From Leeuwenhoekiella sp. (GTDB lineage Bacteria; Bacteroidota; Bacteroidia; Flavobacteriales; Flavobacteriaceae): a stretch of 64,000 nucleotides of DNA. This document shows positions 24,314 to 33,556 of this stretch, piece after piece (the stretch's first letter is position 1; each line of letters begins with the position of its first letter). Where the stretch lies: NCBI GenBank assembly GCA_002708845.1, contig PAPI01000022.1, forward strand, positions 186,001 to 250,000. Direction: 5' to 3'. The notes under the pieces were generated by a model, which saw only the letters and a list, made by a program, of their open reading frames with translations, did no database searches and was not told the DNA's origin. The translations under genes were made by a program, and so were the position numbers.

Positions 24314-25045
24314 TTGCAGCCCCACAGACTCAGTACATATTCAAGGATTATCATTTTAGTGATTTTGGTCCTTGGTATAAACCTTTTTTCGGTATATCAA
24401 TTTGATCTACAGACGATGAGAGCAGTTAGGTCAGTATCTACATTGGTTTTTCTAATTGTTTATTTTTTACTGACCACTTGCCGAAATCGTTGGGTAACCG
24501 GGGCTCTGGTAGTTCTAACACTTCGGGATTTTATGCATCTTTTTTTTGAAAGATCCTGGGGAGTAGAATTGTATTTGGCTTTAGGTACCTTGACTTATAT
24601 CCTGTTAATTATAGAACGAGTACCTTTTATGAAAGTATCTGGCTTTAAGAAGTCGTCTTTTTCTCTTGCGGCATTATTTTCACTTGGAAATATTGTAATA
24701 CTCTATGTGTTATCTGGATTTGTGGAGAATCAGATGCAAGGCGCTTTAGAATTGCCACTATTCTATTGTTTAGGGGGATCATTAATTGTACTGGTTTCGA
24801 GTGCATTCTATTATAATTTTACGCTTAACAGCAATCGTTCTCTGCTTTTTGCGTTAATGGTTACGGGGTTTATCATTGCTGATATCTGTGCTTGTTTAGC
24901 GTATTTTAATGATTATGAAGGCTTATGGTATGCTGATCGTTTATTTTACGCCTTCAGTCTAGGGTGCTTAATTTGCTTTGCCATTGATAGTGAAGGAGCG
25001 CGGAGAGAGCAGGAGGATATAGATATATTAAAAGATAGTTTATAA
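24314..25045 (+). CDS. Polytopic membrane protein, paralogue 1 (YhhN-like topology)
   Basis: A 243-residue hydrophobic protein with about seven or eight membrane segments. It is paralogous to the next gene: both have a basic N-terminus, LRDFMHLFFE/LRDIAAIFYE near residue 75, and a GFIIADICACLAYF/FSFTISDIAAYLGIY segment near 200, followed by DRLFYAFSL/TRIFYFAGL. Size and the conserved Asp residues in membrane segments recall YhhN/TMEM86 lysoplasmalogenases, but that link is not secure. The start is taken as TTG at 24314, since an in-frame stop lies at 24305 and later ATGs would cut the first membrane segment. Confidence 0.65.
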   Translation: MQPHRLSTYSRIIILVILVLGINLFSVYQFDLQTMRAVRSVSTLVFLIVYFLLTTCRNRWVTGALVVLTLRDFMHLFFERSWGVELYLALGTLTYILLIIERVPFMKVSGFKKSSFSLAALFSLGNIVILYVLSGFVENQMQGALELPLFYCLGGSLIVLVSSAFYYNFTLNSNRSLLFALMVTGFIIADICACLAYFNDYEGLWYADRLFYAFSLGCLICFAIDSEGARREQEDIDILKDSL

Positions 25046-25167
25046 AATAGCTTAAAGATATTTTGATTTTTAAGTGTAAAACAGAGAGAAGCGTTTGATA
25101 GATAGGTTTCAGAATTTTGTGTTTCTTTGTAGCCCCAACTTTTATTTTTCTTATAAATTAAGAGAGT

Positions 25168-25887
25168 ATGAAAGGCATAAGTATTAAGAATTCAGAGCGT
25201 TTTAGGGCGCTTGCAGGTATTTGTGCTGTGATCGTACTTATCAATATACTCGCGGTATTTTTTTTCTCTGCATATTTATCACGCACGTTTAGGTTAATTG
25301 GTTCCACCATATTAATTAGTTATTTTTTAGTTGTTTTTCCACAACAACGTAAAAAAATAGTGCTGGTGCTTGGCGCGTTCTGGTTGAGAGATATTGCAGC
25401 TATATTTTATGAGGAAGACTCAAATACCTTAGGGTATTTTATATTTGGCGTCATAGCCTATTTAGGTTTGTTCTTCAGGCAGTTGAAAAGTTTACTTCGC
25501 TTTAAAATAATTACACCGTCCATATCCATTACAGGTATCGTGGTTTTAGCTTGTTTTGGTATGTTGTATAGTCTGGAGTCCATTCTTGGTGAAGGTCAAC
25601 ACGATCGCAGTTTAATTTATTATTACTATTTTCTGGGCATTAGTATTGTTTTCTCAATTCTACTTGCCATATATTATTATTATCGAATAGGAGGCTTACG
25701 TGCTTTGCTTTTTTCTTTCGCAGTTTTTTCATTTACTATTTCTGACATTGCGGCTTATCTTGGGATTTATCAGGAAAACTATTCGTTCTTCCTTGTGACC
25801 CGTATCTTTTATTTTGCCGGATTGTTAATGCTTATGAATTTCTCCTTGTCACAAGACGGCGAGCAGGATGAAAATGTAATAGAGTAA
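25168..25887 (+). CDS. Polytopic membrane protein, paralogue 2 (YhhN-like topology)
   Basis: A 239-residue membrane protein with about seven or eight hydrophobic segments, arising from a tandem duplication with the gene at 24314 (shared layout and the LRD...F(F/Y)E and ADIxA/SDIxA motifs). The ATG at 25168 is clear. The two genes are separated by 122 bases, so they may have separate promoters. No catalytic motif is recognised with confidence; a lipid-modifying role is only a guess from the YhhN-like layout. Confidence 0.7.
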   Translation: MKGISIKNSERFRALAGICAVIVLINILAVFFFSAYLSRTFRLIGSTILISYFLVVFPQQRKKIVLVLGAFWLRDIAAIFYEEDSNTLGYFIFGVIAYLGLFFRQLKSLLRFKIITPSISITGIVVLACFGMLYSLESILGEGQHDRSLIYYYYFLGISIVFSILLAIYYYYRIGGLRALLFSFAVFSFTISDIAAYLGIYQENYSFFLVTRIFYFAGLLMLMNFSLSQDGEQDENVIE

Positions 25888-25998
25888 GCATAGCTGACTT
25901 CTATAATTGTAAAATTACTTCTATAGCATTCCATACATTGCTTTAGATAACTGAATAAACCTTTATTTTACGTAAATTCGCGTGCAATTAAAATTCCC

Positions 25999-27075
25999 AT
26001 GCTAGACAGATTAAACTTTATAAAACAGCGCTTTGATGAAGTGAGTGATTTAATCATTCAGCCTGATGTGATAAGTGATCAGAAGCGTTATATAGAACTC
26101 AATAAAGAATATAAAGACCTGCGCGCCATTATGGATGAGCGCGAAAAATACATTCAGCTTACCCAGCGTATTGAAGAGGCTGAAGAAATCATTGCAGATG
26201 GCAGCGATTCCGAAATGACCGAAATGGCCAAAATGCAACTCGAGGAAGCTAAAGAGGCAATGCCTGGACTCGAGGAGAAAATACGCTTTATGCTGGTTCC
26301 TAAAGATCCAGAAGATGCTAAAAATGCGGTGATGGAAATCAGAGCAGGAACTGGTGGTGATGAAGCCAGTATTTTTGCCGGAGACCTTTATCGTATGTAT
26401 ATGAAGTATTGCGAGAGCAAAGGCTGGAAGACCAGTACTATAGATTACAGCGAAGGTACCAGTGGCGGTTTTAAAGAAATTCAGGTTGAAGTTACCGGTG
26501 AAGATGTTTATGGAACACTAAGGTTTGAAGCCGGTGTGCACCGTGTTCAACGTGTTCCTCAAACTGAAACACAGGGTCGTGTGCATACTAGTGCTGCTAC
26601 AGTAATGGTATTTCCGGAAGCGGAAGAATTTGATGTGGAAATCGATCCCAAAGAAGTACGTATCGACTATTTCTGTTCATCAGGACCAGGTGGTCAGTCT
26701 GTAAACACCACCTATTCCGCGGTACGTTTAACGCATATTCCTACCGGACTTGTAGCTCAATGTCAGGATCAGAAATCACAGCATAAAAACAAAGAAAAGG
26801 CCTTTAAAGTACTGCGTTCGCGTCTCTATGATATGGAGCTTGCGAAGCGACAGGAAGAAGAGTCAGCAAAACGAGGTTCTATGGTTACCAGTGGTGATCG
26901 AAGTGCTAAAATACGCACCTACAATTACCCGCAGGGTCGAGTAACCGATCACCGCATCAACCTTACGCTTTACGATTTGTCAAATATTATTGATGGCGAT
27001 ATTCAGCGTATTATCGATGAGCTCCAACTTGTAAGTAATACCGAAAAACTGGCCGAAGGAGGAGATTCGATTTAA
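25999..27075 (+). CDS. prfA: Peptide chain release factor 1
   Basis: Reads UAA and UAG stop codons and triggers peptide release. At 358 residues it has normal family length. The catalytic GGQ motif is present in [12 protein letters not shown] (near residue 232), preceded by the codon-recognition domain ([20 protein letters not shown], near 185-204). A TAAATTCG promoter-like element lies at 25974-25981. pyrF follows after 19 bases. Confidence 0.97.
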   Translation: MLDRLNFIKQRFDEVSDLIIQPDVISDQKRYIELNKEYKDLRAIMDEREKYIQLTQRIEEAEEIIADGSDSEMTEMAKMQLEEAKEAMPGLEEKIRFMLVPKDPEDAKNAVMEIRAGTGGDEASIFAGDLYRMYMKYCESKGWKTSTIDYSEGTSGGFKEIQVEVTGEDVYGTLRFEAGVHRVQRVPQTETQGRVHTSAATVMVFPEAEEFDVEIDPKEVRIDYFCSSGPGGQSVNTTYSAVRLTHIPTGLVAQCQDQKSQHKNKEKAFKVLRSRLYDMELAKRQEEESAKRGSMVTSGDRSAKIRTYNYPQGRVTDHRINLTLYDLSNIIDGDIQRIIDELQLVSNTEKLAEGGDSI

Positions 27076-27094
27076 TCATTAAAGCATTTAAGAC

Positions 27095-27916
27095 GTGACT
27101 CTGGAGCAACTGATAGAACAAATTAAAATTAAAAAATCGGTACTTTGTGTAGGCCTGGATACCGATCTTGATAAAGTGCCAGCGCATCTTCTAAATGAAG
27201 AAGATCCTATTTTCGCATTTAATAAGGCAATTATAGATGCTACACATCAGTACGCAGTTGCTTATAAACCCAATATCGCATTTTACGAGGCTTATGGTTT
27301 AAAAGGATGGAAGTCACTTGAGAAAACCATTAATTACCTAAATACGCACTATCCCGATTGCTTTTCCATTGCAGATGCCAAGCGTGGCGATATCGGTAAT
27401 ACCTCAAGTCGTTATGCAAAGGCCTTTTTTGAAGATCTTGGTTTTGACTCGGTAACCGTGGCTCCATATATGGGCAAAGATTCTGTTGAGCCATTTTTGG
27501 CATTCGCCGAAAAGTTTACAATAATGCTGGCACTGACTTCAAATCCGGGAGCATTCGATTTTCAAACTCAAAAAGTTGGAGAAGCCGAATTGTATAAAAA
27601 AGTACTGGAAACATCCAAATCCTGGGAAAATAGTGACAGATTGATGTACGTTGTAGGCGCTACTAAGGCTGAATATTTGGCAGAAATACGCCAGATTATC
27701 CCGGAAGCTTTCTTGTTGGTTCCCGGTGTGGGTGCTCAGGGCGGAAGTGTCGATGAGGTATTTAAATACGGGGCTAATAAAAATGCGGGTCTGCTCATCA
27801 ATTCTTCCCGTGGTATTTTATATGCATCTGCTAAAGATGATTTTGCTGAAGCAGCAGCTGCTCAGGCGCAGCAACTCCAGAGTCAAATGGCAGCTCATAT
27901 CGAGAAGTTAGGATAA
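27095..27916 (+). CDS. pyrF: Orotidine 5'-phosphate decarboxylase (type 2)
   Basis: Makes UMP from OMP, the last step of de novo pyrimidine synthesis. The 273-residue length and the motif [11 protein letters not shown] (near residue 91, with the catalytic Asp-Lys pair) fit the type 2 family. Other family parts are [13 protein letters not shown] near the N-terminus and [10 protein letters not shown] near 208. The start is GTG at 27095. It probably forms an operon with prfA; pyrE lies far away at 58078. Confidence 0.95.
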   Translation: MTLEQLIEQIKIKKSVLCVGLDTDLDKVPAHLLNEEDPIFAFNKAIIDATHQYAVAYKPNIAFYEAYGLKGWKSLEKTINYLNTHYPDCFSIADAKRGDIGNTSSRYAKAFFEDLGFDSVTVAPYMGKDSVEPFLAFAEKFTIMLALTSNPGAFDFQTQKVGEAELYKKVLETSKSWENSDRLMYVVGATKAEYLAEIRQIIPEAFLLVPGVGAQGGSVDEVFKYGANKNAGLLINSSRGILYASAKDDFAEAAAAQAQQLQSQMAAHIEKLG

Positions 27917-27934
27917 AACCCTAGCTTTGATGGC

Positions 27935-28714
27935 ATGAAGGATCAACTAGGCCGCTTACTTACTGTAACTTCTCCTCCTCAGCGTATTGTTTGTCTGGTC
28001 CCTAGTCTTACGGAACTTTTAGTTGATTTAGGTCTTGAAGACCGTCTCGTAGGATTAACCAAATTTTGCGTCCATCCAAAATATTTACGGTCTAAAAAGG
28101 CCGTTGTTGGAGGAACAAAAACTATTCATCTCGATCGAGTCGCCGCTTTAAAGCCTGATTTTATATTATGCAATAAAGAAGAAAATACCCCAGAGATTGT
28201 AGCAGATTGTAATAGGATCGCTCCAGTATATGTCTCTAATATAATTACGTTTGACGATTTGTTTTTATTATTGAGCGATCTTGGAGAGCTGTTTCAGATT
28301 GAGGCCAAAACGCAAATACTTACCCAAAGCTTACAAAGTAAAATTGCTGCCTTTCGTTCTAAAACAGCGCACTTGCAAAAGAAATCGGTCGCCTATATTA
28401 TCTGGAACGAACCGCTTATGAGTGTAGGGGGTTACACGTTTATTCAGACAATTCTTGAACTTTTTAATTTTCAGAATGCTTTTGCCCGGAAACCGGAAAG
28501 ATATCCTATCATAGAAACAAGTGATTTAAAAAATCTGGATTTGGTTTTGCTTTCCTCCGAACCTTTCCCATTTAAGGAAAAACACATAAGAAAATTTGAA
28601 CAGTTTACTCAGGCTGAAGTTGTGTGTGTAGATGGCGAATATTTTAGCTGGTACGGTAGCAGATTCTTAAAAGCTTTTGATTATTTCGAAAGTTTACTTA
28701 CAGATATCAATTAA
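27935..28714 (+). CDS. Periplasmic-binding-protein-like metal/cobalamin receptor (BtuF/FecB-like), no signal peptide
   Basis: A 259-residue protein of the helical-backbone metal-receptor superfamily: RIVCLVPSLTELLVDLG (residues 18-34), AALKPDFILCNKEEN near 70 and WNEPLMSVGGYTFI near 152. These match substrate-binding proteins of B12/iron ABC importers. However, the N-terminus (MKDQLGRLLTVTSPPQR) has no signal peptide and no transporter genes adjoin it, so it is either cytoplasmic or uses an unrecognised route. It begins 18 bases after pyrF. The ligand is unknown; cobalamin is plausible given the B12-dependent mutase at 36375. Confidence 0.75.
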   Translation: MKDQLGRLLTVTSPPQRIVCLVPSLTELLVDLGLEDRLVGLTKFCVHPKYLRSKKAVVGGTKTIHLDRVAALKPDFILCNKEENTPEIVADCNRIAPVYVSNIITFDDLFLLLSDLGELFQIEAKTQILTQSLQSKIAAFRSKTAHLQKKSVAYIIWNEPLMSVGGYTFIQTILELFNFQNAFARKPERYPIIETSDLKNLDLVLLSSEPFPFKEKHIRKFEQFTQAEVVCVDGEYFSWYGSRFLKAFDYFESLLTDIN

Positions 28715-28750
28715 AAAGCACCATCTTTTGGGATGGCGCTTTTGTCTTTT
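28713..28750. terminator. Bidirectional terminator between converging genes
   Basis: AAAAAGCACCATC and GATGGCGCTTTTG form a hairpin with one mismatch around TTTTG, with A-rich and T-rich flanks. It serves the BtuF-like gene and the SusD gene, which converge here. Confidence 0.7.
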
Positions 28751-28767
28751 GTTCAATTTAAGCTGAA

Positions 28768-30129
28768 TTAAGATCCGTATCCTGGATTTTGTTCTATCAA
28801 ATTATTAGTATCCATCTCATTTTGAGGTATAGGCAATACAAGGCTTGGGTCATCATAGGGTAAACCGTCAACATCACTTTTTGTTCGCTTTAAGTCTTGA
28901 AGTAGAAAGCCTTCAAAAGCTAGCTCAAGCTGACGCTCCAGTAGAATGTCATCCTGGGTAAGCGGTCCTGCTACAGGATCTGCATTAGCCCTATCTCTCA
29001 ATTCATTTATATCGTCAACAGGAGTGGCTCCTACAGCAGTATTTTCAATAATATTACCCTCCGCCCGAATCAAATACATTTCTGCAAGACGAGATACCAC
29101 AACATTTGCGAACTGATTGGTGTATTTAGCCGTCAAATCATCGCCAAAATCGCCAATGTAGGTGAAATTCGCCCGAACATCATCGGGGTCAGGAAACAAT
29201 GCAAAATATGCAGGGTTTAAGGCGATATCACCACCGCGACCTCCATTACCTTCAGAAGCATAAAATGTAATAAAATCGTTATCCCCAGTTTGATTGGTAA
29301 CCTGAAAAGCAAAAAGGTCTTCGCTACTGTTGGCATCATTATTAAAAGCACCGGCAAAAGTTGGTGTTAGGGAAGCCCCGCTATTTGCGATGACATCGTT
29401 GGCAGAATCTCGGGCAGCCGCATAGTCTTGCATTTGCAAATAGACGCGTGCTCTTAAGGCCTGTGCGGCATATTTAGAAGCGAAAATCCCATTATCGGCA
29501 GGAAGCTTATCATATGCATCCTGAAGATCTACTAAAATTTGAGCATAGATATCTTCTACACTTGCACGCTCTGCTGGTAAGGGTTGCGAGTAATCTTCAT
29601 AACCTGTAAGTCTTAGGGGTACGCCGGGCTGGCTATTTACAGTTCCCGCCTCGTAGGGCAATGCCCATAGTGTAATAAGACCAAAATAGTTTAAAGCTCT
29701 TAAATATTTCGCTTCACCTTCTACCTGGTCGCGCTTGGCGTCACTGCTGGTTACAATGTCCAGATTATCTATGATTAAATTACTTTGATTTATAGACTCA
29801 TAATTATTGGCCCAGGTGTCTCTTACAAAGCTGTTGTCTACCAAAATATTCTTCTGAATAAATTGTCTGGGTTGTACAAAAGTTCCAAACCAGCTAACCT
29901 GATCTGATGTACCTATAAGATCATTGGTAATCTGGATATCGCCACCATAGCTGAGGTCCTGTCCGGAATCTTGATAAATACCCAGAAGCAATGCATCTAT
30001 ATTTTGTTCTGAGGTAAAAACTTGTGAACCGTCAATGTCTTGTCTTGGATTAATTTCCAAGTTGTCATCGCAACTGGTCAATCCTAGGGCGATGATTAGT
30101 AAAATGTAATAGTTATATAATTTTGTCAT
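28768..30129 (-). CDS. SusD/RagB-family outer membrane nutrient-binding lipoprotein
   Basis: A 453-residue lipoprotein with signal MTKLYNYYILLIIALGLTSC (Cys20) and SusD-family sequence: LEINPRQDIDGSQVFTS, EGEAKYLRALNYFGLI near 138 (TPR-like core), LAEMYLIRAEGN near 350 and the C-terminal LLERQLELAFEGF. SusD proteins cap a SusC transporter and bind glycans or other large nutrients. It lies 10 bases after susC in one operon. No glycoside hydrolase adjoins the pair, so the substrate cannot be inferred. Confidence 0.93.
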   Translation of the reverse strand: MTKLYNYYILLIIALGLTSCDDNLEINPRQDIDGSQVFTSEQNIDALLLGIYQDSGQDLSYGGDIQITNDLIGTSDQVSWFGTFVQPRQFIQKNILVDNSFVRDTWANNYESINQSNLIIDNLDIVTSSDAKRDQVEGEAKYLRALNYFGLITLWALPYEAGTVNSQPGVPLRLTGYEDYSQPLPAERASVEDIYAQILVDLQDAYDKLPADNGIFASKYAAQALRARVYLQMQDYAAARDSANDVIANSGASLTPTFAGAFNNDANSSEDLFAFQVTNQTGDNDFITFYASEGNGGRGGDIALNPAYFALFPDPDDVRANFTYIGDFGDDLTAKYTNQFANVVVSRLAEMYLIRAEGNIIENTAVGATPVDDINELRDRANADPVAGPLTQDDILLERQLELAFEGFLLQDLKRTKSDVDGLPYDDPSLVLPIPQNEMDTNNLIEQNPGYGS

Positions 30130-30139
30130 TGCCTTAATT

Positions 30140-33100
30140 TTAAAATTTTACATTAAGTCCCATAGAGAAAGTTCTGGCGGGTGGTGCTGAATAAAAAGAT
30201 ACGCCAACACCTCCGGCGTCACTCGTTGTTTCAGGATCATAATCAATATCAAAGTCAGTAAAGGTTAGCAGGTTGACCCCAGTAACATATACGCGAACTT
30301 TTGAAAGACCATAACGCTCGATAACTTCTTTTGGAATTGAATAGCCTAGAGTTGCATTACGCAGTCGCACAAAATCAGTGCGATCTAAATAGCGTGTAGA
30401 TCTTGCAGTACCGTTAGCGCCAAATAGACGTGCCTGGGGAACATCGGTAATATCACCTGGTTGTTGCCATCTATTTGTGAACTGATCTAAAGTTTGGTTG
30501 TCAAAATAGTCTGCACTAGCCGATTGGAAACGTCCGCCATCATTAAAGATAGAGGCTCCGAACTCTCCCTGAAACGTGAACGAAAAATCAATATTTGCAA
30601 AATTGATGGTGTTTGTCAAACCACCATACCATTCTGGAAAAGGATTACCAGCTACGATACGGTTGGCCTGATTTGGGTTTGTTGTGGTTTCTTTACTTAA
30701 AGACCCATCTTCATTAACAGTGTTGGTGAAATATAGTCCGTCTCCGTTTGCAGGATCAACTCCCGCATATTCTAAAACATATAACGAATTTACAGGCTCG
30801 CCTACACGCTGAATATTTCTACCCGTGATGATATCATTGTTGTCGTTAGGGAGCGATAAGATTTCATTTTTGTTATTCGAAACATTAATGCTGGTACTCC
30901 ATTGAAAATTTTCAGACTGAATGTTATCTGTATTTAATACAAATTCCCAGCCTTTATTTTCAAGCTCACCTATATTGCTGCTTATGGTACTGGCGCCAGA
31001 GCTCGGGATAAGTGGTACGTCAAATAATAAACCATCTGTATTTTTGTAGTAATAATCGATTTCTCCGGAAATTCTTCCGTTTAAGAAGCCAAACTCAAGA
31101 CCTATATCAGTTTGCGTGGTGGTTTCCCAAGTAAGATCTGGATTACCTGGCTGCGTTAAGGATATACCGGGTCTCTGATTATAGGATATTGCCCCAAACA
31201 GGTATCTTGAAGGGAAGTTACCTATGTCAGCATTACCGGTCTTACCCCAACTTCCGCGTAATTTTAAATACGATAAAGTTTTGGAATTTTGTAAAAAGCT
31301 CTCTTCAGAAATGATCCAACCTGCAGAAAATGCCGGGAATATACCGTAACGCTCATTGGCTCCAAAACGGGAAGATCCGTCTCGACGTATACTTGCCTTA
31401 AACAAATATTTACCTGCAAAATCGTAAGTGGCACGGGCAAAAAGTGAGAAGAAGCTATTTGCTGTTTCACTACCTTCACCTGCTACAATATCTGCGCCTC
31501 CGCTTACGGTTTGGAAATCATCAGATGGGAACTGGTTTGCAGTAACACTTTCAAAGCGTCTAGTAGTTTCATTGAGTTCTGTACCCGCAACAGCACTAAT
31601 GGTATGAACATCACCAAATGTTTTGTCATAACTCAAAAATCCAGATACGATATAGTTTTCAGCATTAACACTACTAGCAAAAGCTTCACCATTGGTAGAC
31701 TGAAAAGGGGTTTGACTCCCTCTAAAATTATCTTCCGTTTGATAAAATAAATCATAAGCGAAGTTTCCATTTACTTTTAAACCATCTAGAATCTCATAAT
31801 CGGCAAATGTTCTCCCGTTTACGCGTCTTAGGATTGTTTTATAATAGGCAAACTTGTCTTCCAGAAGAAAATTCGCATAGAGCGTATTTCCATTTATTGA
31901 GCCATCCTCCAGATAAGCAGGTGAAAGTCTGGGTTGAGCAATTGCTTGAAGCGGGGTTGTAAATTGGTTGTCATTTGCAATACGGTCAATGTCTGTTCTT
32001 GAAAAACTCAGGTTCATTCCTACATTGAAACGGTCACTAAACTTATGACTGATATTGGTTCGCCCATTAAAGCGTCGTAGTGCATTGCCTCTTACAATAC
32101 CTTCTGTTTCATTCATAGAACCCGCAAAAAAGATCGAAGTCTTTGCAGTACCACCACTCATTGAAAAATCAGCATCAGAGATTGAGCCATTTTGAAAAGC
32201 CAGTGCTTGCCAGTCTGTATTTAAAGGATTTGTTCTCCAATCGGTATCAGCTGCCAGAAAATCAAAGATTCCTTCGATATAGTCATTGGCCTCGGCCTCG
32301 TCAGCAAACTCTCCATAATCAATAGCATTAATTGCGGCTTCTCGATATAGTTGGATGTATTGTGTGCCTGAGAGCCAATCTCTCGTATTGGTAGGTTCGC
32401 TAAAACCATGACTTACATTGACTGAGAACTCCGCCTTACCTTCTTTACCGGTTTTAGTAGTAATAATGACAACACCATTTGCTCCACGGGCGCCATAAAT
32501 AGCAGCAGAAGAAGCATCTTTAAGTACTTCAATAGACTCAATTTCATTAGGGCTAATAGAAAGTAACGGGTTAGTAGGGGCCCCATTGGTCGATTCATTC
32601 GCATTATATAATGGTATACCATCTAACACGTATAGGGGTTGTGTCCCCGCAGTAATACTTGTAGCTCCACGAACTCTAATGTTAAGACCACCTTCGACCT
32701 TGCCATTAGTTTGCGTGATTTGTACACCGGCGGCTTTACCTACTAATGCACTTTGAAAGTTTGAGACTGGTACTTCATCAATATCTTCCGCGCTTAACTT
32801 AACGATGTTATCGGTTAGTGTTCGTTTACTTTGAGTTCCATATCCTACCACAACAATCTCATCCAGTTCGTCAGCGCTCGCCTCAAGTGTGATGTCGTAG
32901 GTCGATGCGCTTCCAACGGTTGCTGTTTGGTTCTTAAAACCCAGATAAGAGAAAACAAGAACGGCGCCCTCGTTGGCGTCAATTGCATATTTTCCGTCAA
33001 AATCTGTTTGCGTTCCACTATTTGTGCCTTGCACTGCAATGTTAACACCAGGAAGTGGCATTCCCTGATCGTCTGTGACTGTCCCTGTGACACTTTTCGT

Positions 33101-33169
33101 TTGAGCAAACGCAAGAGAACAGGTAAGCATCAAAATGAAGCTTAGATAAAAAGGTAATTTTTTCTTCAT
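30140..33169 (-). CDS. SusC/RagA-family TonB-dependent outer membrane transporter
   Basis: A 1009-residue TonB-dependent receptor. After the signal peptide (ending SLAFAQ, about residue 23) come a carboxypeptidase-like beta-sandwich domain (VTGTVTDDQGMPLPGVNI, DFDGKYAI), a TonB box-like stretch (DEIVVVGYGTQ, near 103), the plug (VRGATSITAGTQPLYVLDGI, near 166) and a 22-strand barrel ending in SMGLNVKF. It imports a substrate delivered by the partner SusD encoded just downstream. A 387-base leader region precedes it. Confidence 0.95.
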   Translation of the reverse strand: MKKKLPFYLSFILMLTCSLAFAQTKSVTGTVTDDQGMPLPGVNIAVQGTNSGTQTDFDGKYAIDANEGAVLVFSYLGFKNQTATVGSASTYDITLEASADELDEIVVVGYGTQSKRTLTDNIVKLSAEDIDEVPVSNFQSALVGKAAGVQITQTNGKVEGGLNIRVRGATSITAGTQPLYVLDGIPLYNANESTNGAPTNPLLSISPNEIESIEVLKDASSAAIYGARGANGVVIITTKTGKEGKAEFSVNVSHGFSEPTNTRDWLSGTQYIQLYREAAINAIDYGEFADEAEANDYIEGIFDFLAADTDWRTNPLNTDWQALAFQNGSISDADFSMSGGTAKTSIFFAGSMNETEGIVRGNALRRFNGRTNISHKFSDRFNVGMNLSFSRTDIDRIANDNQFTTPLQAIAQPRLSPAYLEDGSINGNTLYANFLLEDKFAYYKTILRRVNGRTFADYEILDGLKVNGNFAYDLFYQTEDNFRGSQTPFQSTNGEAFASSVNAENYIVSGFLSYDKTFGDVHTISAVAGTELNETTRRFESVTANQFPSDDFQTVSGGADIVAGEGSETANSFFSLFARATYDFAGKYLFKASIRRDGSSRFGANERYGIFPAFSAGWIISEESFLQNSKTLSYLKLRGSWGKTGNADIGNFPSRYLFGAISYNQRPGISLTQPGNPDLTWETTTQTDIGLEFGFLNGRISGEIDYYYKNTDGLLFDVPLIPSSGASTISSNIGELENKGWEFVLNTDNIQSENFQWSTSINVSNNKNEILSLPNDNNDIITGRNIQRVGEPVNSLYVLEYAGVDPANGDGLYFTNTVNEDGSLSKETTTNPNQANRIVAGNPFPEWYGGLTNTINFANIDFSFTFQGEFGASIFNDGGRFQSASADYFDNQTLDQFTNRWQQPGDITDVPQARLFGANGTARSTRYLDRTDFVRLRNATLGYSIPKEVIERYGLSKVRVYVTGVNLLTFTDFDIDYDPETTSDAGGVGVSFYSAPPARTFSMGLNVKF

Positions 33170-33556
33170 ATTAAAGGGTTTAAGTTAGATAGCGTTTAAC
33201 CACCCTTGAATAAAATGTCACGCAGTTTATTAGGGGGCAAACCGTCATTAAATGCTAATTTAAACTAAAAATGGGATAAATAAGGGAGTGAGAGGTTAAT
33301 AGAGTATATGTCTAAATGTTTATTTTAGAGGGTGTTAACTCTATTTTTGTGAGATTGTGAATAGAGGCTCGACAAATTGGGATTTTAACAATTTGGAGGT
33401 TAAAAAATAAAAATTACGCAAAAATTAAAGCGCTTGTTTATACGAAATCGATTTTTGTTAAAGTTTAGAGACAGTCAGTTAGTAGCTTGATTTTTTTCTG
33501 AAGGGAAAAAAGTGCTTTCCTTTTACAGTACAATTTAGGATTCCAGATGAGTAATG
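33170..33556. other. 387-base spacer upstream of susC with two inverted repeats
   Basis: No gene found. Two perfect 7-bp inverted repeats are present: CTCTATT (33339-33345)/AATAGAG (33360-33366) and CAAATTG (33373-33379)/CAATTTG (33389-33395). They lie about 170-225 bases before the susC start and could be operators or leader structure. No TAnnTTTG element was found on the minus strand close to susC. Confidence 0.5.

Noticed and set aside
28768..33169. A complete polysaccharide utilisation locus
   Set aside because: Only susC and susD are present; no carbohydrate-active enzyme or dedicated regulator adjoins.
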